From assembly GCA_041572275.1 (NCBI GenBank), contig JBFFSQ010000071.1, forward strand, positions 1 through 13,148: a stretch of 13,148 nucleotides of DNA, read 5' to 3'. The DNA is from JBFFSQ01 sp041572275. Lineage in GTDB: Bacteria; Pseudomonadota; Gammaproteobacteria; SZUA-229. The notes beneath the pieces are model-generated. The model was given only the letters and a program-made list of their open reading frames with translations, searched no databases and was not told the DNA's origin. Below, in pieces: positions 6,504 through 13,148 of the stretch. Both the position numbers and the translations under genes were made by a program. Position 1 is the first letter of the stretch. Each line of letters opens with the position of its first letter.

Positions 6504-8363
6504 TTAAATGCTGACCCCTGAAAGCGTGGCACGAAATAGAGACAGTGCTTCCACCAGCTTTTGGCGGTAAGGCCCGGGCTTAGTCACCTGACGCAACACA
6601 AATTCAGCACTGTCGATCACCCGTTGACTACGGGGTTTTTGTGGACAACTGTCAATATGCAGATATTTATCCAGTGTCCGCGTGGTAGGTGTCGACTTAT
6701 CGATATACACAGGCCAGATTCCACTTTGTTCCGCAAACTCAAGTTTGCTCTTACCCAACTCATGCTCCCAACAGGCCAGAGCCGCCGTCATCACATTGAC
6801 CACAGTTTCACGCAAAACAGACCTGTCGCTCACAGTTATACTTTCGGCCGCTGTCGATGACGCAAAGGGGCGGATAACATTCACCACCCCCGGGTTTTTC
6901 CTGGCCAGTTCCAGTATGCTGTTCAGTGATTGTTCAATTGCATTCATACGCTGTTCATTTTGTTCCAGCGTATTGACGAAACTTTGAGTCTGTCGAGGGC
7001 CGTCATTCTCATGTACAGGATGCATCACCACGGCATAGCCATAGCCCCCCATAATCGAGAGTGGATTAATAACTGCCTCACACTCAAACATACTGCCATC
7101 TCTGCGACAACAGTTGACTCTGATCCGGGATTTTTGCTCAGGCTCTGCGGACTGATCCGAGTTTTGAAATGACTGAAAAATATTTTCTGCGAAAACATCA
7201 ACTGCATCCAGCTCGGCCACTTCATCACGGCCATAACCCAGCAACTGACTGGCACTTTTGTTAAAGTAAACAGCTTCGTTGTCATAACCAAAACACATGA
7301 TGGCACTACCATCCAGTTCCAGTAACCGCTCTAAATCATTGGTACGTTGTATGACCTGGTTCGCCATGGCATCAAAGCTGTCGGCCAGAATCGAAATTTC
7401 ACTGACGCCTTCTCTATCTCTTACAGTCGTCAGTTCAAGCTTGCCCTGAGTCATTTGTTTCATTTCCTGAATCATTCGTCCGAGTGGCTTGAATAGAAAA
7501 CGATTAAACAACCAGAGCGCAAAAGCCAACGTGCTCAGACTCAGAAACAGAAAACCACCGGTAGTGACCCATTGCGTCGTTGTCATCGACTGGTTCAGCC
7601 CACTGACATTTTCATATCCAATAATCCTGAATGCGGGCTGACCATCTGAAGCAGGCAATATATATTCAACTGGCAAAAAGCCCGCCTCCTGATGCTGCAT
7701 CTGTGAAGTATCTGCATCGCCAGCCAGCCCAACACTAACGGGTGTTTTGGTGATTTTACTGATATCAGGCAAATTAAACGCCGGGTTAACGACCACCTCA
7801 AGATAACCCAGCAAGCGCAAACCACCAACAGGCACCAGCGTGGAATTTAAAGGACCATTGGCAGACACCCAGAGTACATCCATTGCTTTCAGACGCTCTA
7901 CACCGTGTCTGTTTTCGACCGCCTGGCGCAAAAAAGCGGGCATAGATGAGTTCATAGACTCCAGGCCTTCATGACTAGCAGCAATCAACTCATAGTCCAG
8001 ATTGTAAATCCGAATTTTTTCCAGACTAACATTGGAAAAACCGACAAAGCCATTAATGAAAGGGTCATCCAGTAGCTGTTCCAGTTGATGGTGACTACTG
8101 CTGTTCATAGGGGAATTCAGGGCCTGGATAACATCTGGGCTGTTACCCAGGCGCATACCCAGATCAAACGTGTAACCCCTAACCTGCTTGAGCATTTCCT
8201 GAGAGGCAACCTCAATTACCCGTGACAGACTTTTTATTTGTGCATCCAGTGCCGCCTGCCTAAAATAACTGCCGGCCAACAACGACAGCACAATCGCCAC
8301 TACACCAATCATGATAAAGATTGCAATGGTTAAGGCTTTTAGGGAAAAACGCTCAATCTGCAT
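6504..8363 (-). CDS. Membrane HAMP-PAS sensor with unassigned C-terminal output domain
   Basis: The 619-residue protein is built like a transmembrane receptor. Membrane helix 1 is at about 11-31 and helix 2 at about 267-291, with a periplasmic sensor domain of about 235 residues between them (Cache-like at best; not assigned firmly). A HAMP linker follows (about 291-345, starting FKPLGRM), then a PAS domain (about 345-455, with YFNKSASQLLGYGRDEV and CCRRDGSMFECEAV) and a helical, probably coiled-coil stretch (about 460-490). The C-terminal region (about 515-603) is not a kinase, GGDEF, EAL, methyl-accepting or helix-turn-helix domain that I recognise. It contains WEHELGKSK, SGIWPVYIDK and TRTLDKYLHI, followed by a PxxPRS stretch and AEFVLRQ. 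The ATG at 8363 directly precedes the first membrane helix; its ribosome binding site is weak. It is the third gene of a probable operon, 36 bp after the rhodanese gene. Ligand and output are unknown. Confidence 0.85.
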   Translation of the reverse strand: MQIERFSLKALTIAIFIMIGVVAIVLSLLAGSYFRQAALDAQIKSLSRVIEVASQEMLKQVRGYTFDLGMRLGNSPDVIQALNSPMNSSSHHQLEQLLDDPFINGFVGFSNVSLEKIRIYNLDYELIAASHEGLESMNSSMPAFLRQAVENRHGVERLKAMDVLWVSANGPLNSTLVPVGGLRLLGYLEVVVNPAFNLPDISKITKTPVSVGLAGDADTSQMQHQEAGFLPVEYILPASDGQPAFRIIGYENVSGLNQSMTTTQWVTTGGFLFLSLSTLAFALWLFNRFLFKPLGRMIQEMKQMTQGKLELTTVRDREGVSEISILADSFDAMANQVIQRTNDLERLLELDGSAIMCFGYDNEAVYFNKSASQLLGYGRDEVAELDAVDVFAENIFQSFQNSDQSAEPEQKSRIRVNCCRRDGSMFECEAVINPLSIMGGYGYAVVMHPVHENDGPRQTQSFVNTLEQNEQRMNAIEQSLNSILELARKNPGVVNVIRPFASSTAAESITVSDRSVLRETVVNVMTAALACWEHELGKSKLEFAEQSGIWPVYIDKSTPTTRTLDKYLHIDSCPQKPRSQRVIDSAEFVLRQVTKPGPYRQKLVEALSLFRATLSGVSI

Positions 8364-8399
8364 AGAATAACAATCCAGAAAAATTAAGCCTGCTATAGC

Positions 8400-8825
8400 T
8401 CAACCGCTGATCACCGGCAGTCGCTTTTCTGTCCACTCTTTCCAGCCACCACGGAACCAGAAAATATTGGTATAACCCCAACCGACGGCTTTTTTAACTG
8501 CATCCGAACTTCTCAGACAGCGCAAGCCATTACAATAAAACACGAGACTCTGTGACTTTTTGGGTGCGATCTTTGCCAGCACGTGTTGACTCATCTGTGT
8601 ATTAAGTAGATTGATGGCGCCTTCAATACGGCCTTTCAGATATTCTGTTTTTTTTCGCGCATCAATGACAACCAGATCAGGCTGGGCCAGAATTAAAGCC
8701 ACCACTTCTTCAGCGGTTACACTCATGGCGCCAGCAATGGTTTTTGGCACCTGGCGCTGCTGATCTGCGACTGCAATACTTAACGGCAAGCATAAAATAA
8801 ACACAAACAGCCAGTTTCTTTTCAT
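8400..8825 (-). CDS. Periplasmic rhodanese-domain protein
   Basis: A single-domain rhodanese of 141 residues with a signal peptide (MKRNWLFVFILCLPLSIAVA, cleavage after about residue 20), so it should act in the periplasm. Rhodaneses transfer sulfane sulfur or bind related anions through an active-site cysteine. D55 (VIDAR) and the hydrophobic strand before C98 (LVFYC) fit the fold. The loop reads CNGLRCLRSS, giving a second cysteine at 103; this is unlike the simple CxxxxR loop of PspE-type proteins, and either cysteine, or a disulfide between them, could matter. The ATG at 8825 is 12 bases after the amidotransferase stop. Its ribosome binding site GAGGTGA overlaps that stop codon, so the two genes are probably translationally coupled. 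The physiological sulfur donor and acceptor cannot be read from the sequence. Confidence 0.9.
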   Translation of the reverse strand: MKRNWLFVFILCLPLSIAVADQQRQVPKTIAGAMSVTAEEVVALILAQPDLVVIDARKKTEYLKGRIEGAINLLNTQMSQHVLAKIAPKKSQSLVFYCNGLRCLRSSDAVKKAVGWGYTNIFWFRGGWKEWTEKRLPVISG

Positions 8826-8837
8826 CTGCTATTCACC

Positions 8838-10616
8838 TCATGCGTTCACATGTGTCTGAAGCCACAACTCCAGCAGTGCCAGATGCCAGAGCTTGCTGCC
8901 CTGTAAACGGGTATGGTAATCCTCGGGACTTGCCAGTAACTTCTCGACATAGGCGGGCTGGAACAAACCTCGCTGTTTTGCCACATCATTTAGTAACACA
9001 TCTTGCATAAAGGCCAGGAACTCACCCCGTACAAACTTTAACGCGGGCACAGGAAAATAACCTTTGGGACGATCAATCACAGCATCAGGAATTAAACCGC
9101 GGGCAATTTTTTTCAGTGCATACTTACCGCCATCCATCAGCTTCAGGTGACTGGGCATACTCGCAGCCAGTTCCACCAGTTCATGATCTAAAAAGGGCAC
9201 ACGAGCTTCCAAACCCCAGGCCATCGTCATGTTATCGACTCGTTTGACCGGATCATCGACTATGAGTGTCGTCACATCCATACGCAGCACCTTGTCCAGG
9301 TATTCATCAGCATCACCCTGAGCCAGCAGCTGAGCAATGACCTGACTGGTATGATCCTCACCGTGGAAGCGATCTGCCACCGTCTCCAGATATTCCTCAT
9401 GATCACGATCAAAGTAGCGACTAGCAAAGCGCGTTAACTCATCCTCACCCTCGGCCTCATGCATTTGTGGATACCAGAAATAACCGCCAAAAACTTCATC
9501 GGCACCCTGACCACTTTGTACCACTTTAACTTCTTTGGAGACCTGCTCTGAAAGCATATAAAACGCCACCGCATCCTGGCCAACCATAGGCTCGGCCATG
9601 GCCTGTACCGCATCCGGTAAGTAACTCATCACTTTGTCATTCTGGATAAAGAACTTGTGGTGCTCAGTTCCAAAGCGCTCCACCACCGGATCAGAATACT
9701 CAAACTCGCTACCCTTTTCCTCCGGCTGATCTTCAAACCCCACGGTGAATGTTTTCAGATTGCCAACACCTGCCTCAGCTAACAGACCAACCAGCAGACT
9801 GGAATCCAGACCACCGGACAGGAGCACCCCCACGGGTACATCAGCAATAGTTTTGCGTTTTTCCACCGCGGATTTCAGACTCTCATGAATGGCTTCTATC
9901 CATTCCTCATCACTGCGTTTTTCTGTTGGCCGGGTGGCTTTCAAACGCCAGTATTCCTCTTCATGGTAGCTACCATCGGCCTTGAAACAGAGAGTATGCG
10001 CCGGTCGCATTTTTTTGACCCCAGAGAGGATGGTGTGGGGTGCAGGAATCACCGCGTGCAATGTCAGTTGATGATGCAAACCCACCGGATTGATCGAGGT
10101 GTCCACATCCCCTGCCGCTAGCAGTGCCTGAATATTGGAGGCAAAACGTAAGCGCTGATGATTAAACGTGTAATACAGGGGCTTGATACCCATGCGATCG
10201 CGACCAAGAAACAATCGCTGTTTCGCCATATCCCAGATGGCGAAGGCAAACATGCCATGCAGACGTTCAACACAGGCCTCACCCCACTCCGCATACGCCT
10301 TTAGAATAACCTCGGAATCACCGGTAGAAAAAAAATGATAACCCTTATCCTGTAATTCAGAACGCAACGCAGGAAAATTATAAATTGTGCCATTGAACAC
10401 CAGCGCCAGTTCTAGCTCCTGATCCACCAGAGGCTGATTAGCATGAGGAGACAAGTCGATTATTGCCAAACGCCGATGACCTAACGCCACGGGCCCGTCG
10501 GAATAACTGCCACCATGATCTGGGCCACGACGTTCCAGTTTCGTCATCATTTTATGCGTTAAGGCCAGATCCGGTGCTGCACCATCAAATCTAAATTCAC
10601 CACAAATACCACACAT
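8838..10616 (-). CDS. Asparagine-synthetase-type amidotransferase, probably N-acetylglutaminylglutamine amide synthase (AsnO-like)
   Basis: A 592-residue cytoplasmic enzyme with an N-terminal class II glutaminase and a C-terminal ATP-dependent synthetase domain. The nucleophile is C2 (MCGICGE), exposed after Met removal; R49, N75/G76 and D100 line the glutamine pocket. The ATP pyrophosphatase loop SGGLDS is at 267-272 and SGQGADE at 378-384. The overall sequence (YSDPVVERFG, AEPMVGQDAVAFY, DPVKRVDNMTMAWGLEAR, KGYFPVPALK, C-terminal LQGSKLWHLALLELWLQ) fits, from memory, the family that amidates N-acetylglutaminylglutamine to the osmoprotectant NAGGN (AsnO of Sinorhizobium, PA3459 of Pseudomonas) better than AsnB. 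The partner ngg is not next to it, so an ordinary AsnB role remains possible. The common FNGEIYN motif reads FNGTIYN (T77). The ATG at 10616 gives the obligatory N-terminal MC; an AAGG lies upstream at a long spacing. First gene of a three-gene minus-strand cluster. Confidence 0.85.
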   Translation of the reverse strand: MCGICGEFRFDGAAPDLALTHKMMTKLERRGPDHGGSYSDGPVALGHRRLAIIDLSPHANQPLVDQELELALVFNGTIYNFPALRSELQDKGYHFFSTGDSEVILKAYAEWGEACVERLHGMFAFAIWDMAKQRLFLGRDRMGIKPLYYTFNHQRLRFASNIQALLAAGDVDTSINPVGLHHQLTLHAVIPAPHTILSGVKKMRPAHTLCFKADGSYHEEEYWRLKATRPTEKRSDEEWIEAIHESLKSAVEKRKTIADVPVGVLLSGGLDSSLLVGLLAEAGVGNLKTFTVGFEDQPEEKGSEFEYSDPVVERFGTEHHKFFIQNDKVMSYLPDAVQAMAEPMVGQDAVAFYMLSEQVSKEVKVVQSGQGADEVFGGYFWYPQMHEAEGEDELTRFASRYFDRDHEEYLETVADRFHGEDHTSQVIAQLLAQGDADEYLDKVLRMDVTTLIVDDPVKRVDNMTMAWGLEARVPFLDHELVELAASMPSHLKLMDGGKYALKKIARGLIPDAVIDRPKGYFPVPALKFVRGEFLAFMQDVLLNDVAKQRGLFQPAYVEKLLASPEDYHTRLQGSKLWHLALLELWLQTHVNA

Positions 10617-10639
10617 GTTTCTGTAACCTTTTAGCTGGC

Positions 10640-10668
10640 CTTTTACTCATTCGTCACAAACGAATCAA
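10640..10668 (-). promoter_or_regulatory. Candidate promoter of the amidotransferase operon
   Basis: On the minus strand, TTGATT (10663-10668) resembles a -35 hexamer and, after 17 bases, TAAAAG (10640-10645) is a weak -10. The start would leave a short leader before the ATG at 10616. The 17-bp inverted repeat at 10649-10665 would fill the spacer, a classic place for an operator. This is a motif reading only. Confidence 0.3.
10649..10665. repeat. Inverted repeat ATTCGT-N5-ACGAAT upstream of the amidotransferase
   Basis: ATTCGT (10649-10654) and ACGAAT (10660-10665) are perfect inverted arms around CACAA. The repeat ends 33 bases before the amidotransferase start codon and lies between the candidate -35 and -10 elements. 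It could be a repressor site. A short arm of six bases can also occur by chance. Confidence 0.45.
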
Positions 10669-10880
10669 GGCTGTTTATTCTTGTAATTTACTTTAAATCA
10701 TACTACACATTGCCAGCTTTCGAGCCGATCACGAACAAGATGCCTGTATTTTTGTTTCGACGTTGACCTGAGTCATATAACACAACAAAACCGCGTCATT
10801 TAACACAGTTATACCTGCGCACCAGGAAAGCTTCCCAATACTTTCAATCACTTATCTATTGGCCCATTACCTGCTTATAA

Positions 10881-10897
10881 AGATAGATTGTCTATCT
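10881..10897. repeat. Inverted repeat AGATAGA-TTG-TCTATCT upstream of the TonB receptor
   Basis: The arms AGATAGA (10881-10887) and TCTATCT (10891-10897) are perfect reverse complements with a 3-base centre, the geometry of a dimeric regulator site. It lies 25 bases before the receptor ATG, directly after a TTATAA stretch (10875-10880) that could be a -10 element, and before the AAGAAGAG ribosome binding site (about 10907-10914). An operator over the transcription start is the simplest reading; the binding protein is unknown and it does not match a Fur box well. Confidence 0.6.
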
Positions 10898-10922
10898 ATA
10901 TCCAATAAGAAGAGTCTAAACA

Positions 10923-13136
10923 ATGAAAATAGCGGTATCAAAAAATAACAGAGGGCTAGTTACATTACTCAGTATGGGATTGCTCGGTTTAACAGCTACG
11001 ACACAGGCTGAAGACCTGGGGCTGATTCAAGTTGAATCCAGCACCATAGCCGATCGCTTCGAAAATAAACGCTCGGAACCATCAAATATTGGAACCATTA
11101 GTGGAAAACAGGTGGACGAAGCACATACTCAGAATATCCAGCAGTTATTACAGTCAATTCCAGGGGTGACCACCGAGTTACAAAGCGGCGACTCACTCAA
11201 AATTCATATCCGTGGTGTTGAAAATCAGGTATTCATGGGCGAGAAACCTGGCGTCGCCGTAGTCATTGATGGCGTCCCGGTATTTGAGCGCACAGGTCGC
11301 GTCAATATCGATCTCGATAACATCGAATCCATTAAGGTCATTAAAGGTGGGGCCTCTTATCTATTCGGTGATGATGCATTATCCGGTGCAGTGATTATCA
11401 CCACCAAACGGGGTGCACAGTATAAAGGTTATAAGCTTGCTGCTGAGGCTGGTAGCTTTGGTTACGATAAAGAATTAGCCCGCGCCGGTTTTGCTAACGA
11501 AAAAGCCAATGGTCATATCCAGTATACACACCGCCAAATAGATGGTTACCATGATGATTCGGATTCCGAGTCTGACTATCTCAACGGAAAATTACAATAC
11601 TATGTGGATGACAGCAGCGATATCACACTCGGCTTTGAGGTGGCAGATCGTTTAAAAAATAGTCACGGCACCGTCACCGGTGTAACTGCTGCCGAGATTG
11701 ATCCGAAAAGTGAAAACATTATCGACTACAATGATTATGCTAACAATTACGATGTCTCTTTACAGAAAATTTTTACCACCTATTCAAAAGATATTGCTGG
11801 TAATGACAACCTGATGGTTAACCTGTATCAGTTTACAGATGAAACTGATTACAATTCCTCACCCACCAGTGCTGACCCAACCCTGTACAATTACTTGAAC
11901 AACTATGATCAGCTACAACAGGGACTAAAAACAGAATACCGAGCAGGTGGTGAAAAACTCGCCTGGATGCTGGCCGCTGATTTACGTGACAATACATACG
12001 ACAATCAAGTCACCTTCCTGGATTGTGCTGATGCATGGGGCCCGTGCACAGTAGGCTCATTGAAAGAGGACAATGAAACAGATGAACAAGTACAGGCTGT
12101 GTATGGTGAAGTTAAATTTCAAACCTCGCAACAACTGACACTGACAGCTAATGGACGTTATGACAATATCGAACTCGATTACACTGACAACTTGGATTCA
12201 GCCAATAATGGAACCAAAGATTTTAATATCAGTTCATGGCGTCTGGGTGCTAATTATGCATTGAAAACTGATTTGGACCTGTATGGTAATGCCTCAACCG
12301 GTTTCCGTGCCCCAACTGTAACCCAGCTATTTATAGGCAGTAATTCACCCACCAGTCGAACGGCTGCTAACCCTGATCTGGTAGAAGAAACCGCTACCAA
12401 CATGGAAATTGGTCTGCGTTCCAGCATGCATTGGGGCAATACACCGGTCGAACTCGACTTGGCCATCTTCCAGCTTGAGCGTGAAGATTATATTCAGGCT
12501 TCGGCAGGTCAATACACCACCGATGCAACCAGTACCTATGAAAATATCGGTGACATTCGTAATCGTGGTTTAGAAATGTCTCTACTCGGAACAGCGAGTA
12601 AAACCTTCACCTGGGAGCTGGCCTATACCTTCCTTAATGCCAAATACACTAACTACCCACTGTTTAACCTGCAAACGGAACCGGTTGCTGGTGTATGTCC
12701 ACCGGGAGCAACAGAAGTTTATGGCGGCTTCCCATCAACGCTTATTAATTGCCTTACCCCTTATAACAATACAGGTAATGATGTTCCTCGCACACCTGAT
12801 CATCATCTAAATTTAAATCTGTATAACCAAATCGGCAATCACTGGCTCATCACCACTGAATTTGATTACACCAGCAGCTACTATGTCGATGAAATCAACC
12901 AGGAAGAAGTTAGTGGGCATACCGTCGTCAATCTACTGGTGAACTACTCTCGTACCACTAAAAATTATAACTGGGCTGTATTTGCTCGCATCGACAACCT
13001 GCTTGACGAAGACTATTACAACACAGCTCGCGGCTACCGAGACAGTAATGAAGATGGTGTCTATGACGCCGAAGATCTCTCCATTGTTGTTAACCAGGGC
13101 ATTACCTTTACTGCCGGAGCTGAGGTGAAATTCTAA
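10923..13136 (+). CDS. TonB-dependent outer-membrane receptor
   Basis: The 737-residue protein carries a signal peptide (about 1-29, cleavage after TTQA), a probable TonB box near IQVESST (35-41), and a plug domain (about 50-165). The plug has IQQLLQSIPGV, IHIRGVENQ, VAVVIDGVPV and IESIKVIKGGASYLFGDDALSGAVIITTK, all typical. A 22-strand barrel follows, with FRAPTVTQLF (461-470), ENIGDIRNRGLE (540-551) and a terminal phenylalanine (AEVKF) for BAM recognition. Such receptors import siderophores, cobalamin, metals or other scarce ligands using TonB energy. The plug looks FepA/CirA-like, but the substrate cannot be told. Two cysteine pairs (368/375 and 592/610) probably lie in external loops. Residues 707-718 form an EF-hand-like loop in the last part of the barrel. 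The ATG at 10923 has AAGAAGAG upstream. No partner transport genes are visible, since the window ends 12 bases after its stop. Confidence 0.95.
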   Translation: MKIAVSKNNRGLVTLLSMGLLGLTATTQAEDLGLIQVESSTIADRFENKRSEPSNIGTISGKQVDEAHTQNIQQLLQSIPGVTTELQSGDSLKIHIRGVENQVFMGEKPGVAVVIDGVPVFERTGRVNIDLDNIESIKVIKGGASYLFGDDALSGAVIITTKRGAQYKGYKLAAEAGSFGYDKELARAGFANEKANGHIQYTHRQIDGYHDDSDSESDYLNGKLQYYVDDSSDITLGFEVADRLKNSHGTVTGVTAAEIDPKSENIIDYNDYANNYDVSLQKIFTTYSKDIAGNDNLMVNLYQFTDETDYNSSPTSADPTLYNYLNNYDQLQQGLKTEYRAGGEKLAWMLAADLRDNTYDNQVTFLDCADAWGPCTVGSLKEDNETDEQVQAVYGEVKFQTSQQLTLTANGRYDNIELDYTDNLDSANNGTKDFNISSWRLGANYALKTDLDLYGNASTGFRAPTVTQLFIGSNSPTSRTAANPDLVEETATNMEIGLRSSMHWGNTPVELDLAIFQLEREDYIQASAGQYTTDATSTYENIGDIRNRGLEMSLLGTASKTFTWELAYTFLNAKYTNYPLFNLQTEPVAGVCPPGATEVYGGFPSTLINCLTPYNNTGNDVPRTPDHHLNLNLYNQIGNHWLITTEFDYTSSYYVDEINQEEVSGHTVVNLLVNYSRTTKNYNWAVFARIDNLLDEDYYNTARGYRDSNEDGVYDAEDLSIVVNQGITFTAGAEVKF

Positions 13137-13148
13137 TGACATCATCAC

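Larger units (their letters stand above)
10617..10922. promoter_or_regulatory. Divergent intergenic region between the amidotransferase operon and the TonB receptor gene
   Basis: These 306 bases contain no gene and must hold two divergent promoters. Two inverted repeats stand out, one near each gene (10649-10665 and 10881-10897). I see no good match to the Fur box, although the downstream gene is a TonB-dependent receptor. The centre (about 10670-10850) is AT-rich with no further structure that I can support. Confidence 0.6.

Noticed and set aside
10617..10922. Fur box upstream of the TonB-dependent receptor
   Set aside because: No stretch matches the GATAAT-type 19-bp or 7-1-7 pattern well enough; the only strong palindrome has different arms.
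1..13148. Mobile element, prophage, CRISPR, toxin-antitoxin or defence system
   Set aside because: No transposase, integrase, terminal repeats, regularly spaced repeats, small paired genes or defence domains were seen on either strand.

Overview
The window reads as ordinary chromosomal DNA from a gammaproteobacterium of moderate GC content. It holds nine intact protein-coding genes and no RNA genes, CRISPR array, transposase, integrase or visible pseudogene. An E. coli-type class II dihydroorotase (pyrC), ribonuclease T (rnt) and a monothiol CGFS glutaredoxin (grxD) occur close together. As I recall it, this resembles the pyrC-rnt-grxD neighbourhood of Pseudomonas and relatives. Nothing in the sequence fixes the genus; a marine or aquatic gammaproteobacterium is a guess.

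Left part (1-4320): pyrC (+), then a secreted TraB/GumN-family protein on the minus strand inserted between pyrC and rnt, then rnt (+). Next come a response regulator-diguanylate cyclase (+) and grxD (-), which converge on a clear bidirectional hairpin terminator at about 3943-3979.

Middle part (4557-8363): a soluble REC-PAS-HisKA-HATPase-REC hybrid histidine kinase (+) converges on a membrane-bound HAMP-PAS sensor (-). The sensor ends in a C-terminal domain I cannot assign to any standard output class. With the diguanylate cyclase, three signal-transduction proteins lie within about 5.4 kb, and none has a recognisable DNA-binding output.

Right part (6504-10616, minus strand): the membrane sensor is the last gene of a compact three-gene cluster read as amidotransferase -> periplasmic rhodanese -> sensor. 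The amidotransferase is an asparagine-synthetase-fold enzyme whose sequence best fits, from memory, the N-acetylglutaminylglutamine amide (osmoprotectant) family AsnO. The usual partner ngg is not in the window. Divergent from this cluster, across a 306-bp intergenic region with two neat inverted repeats, is a 737-residue TonB-dependent outer-membrane receptor (+) that fills the rest of the window. It carries an EF-hand-like acidic loop near its C terminus.

The best candidates for something undescribed are the sensor's orphan C-terminal domain and its operon with the amidotransferase and rhodanese, and the 17-bp inverted repeat just upstream of the TonB receptor. I saw no obvious new defence or mobile system.
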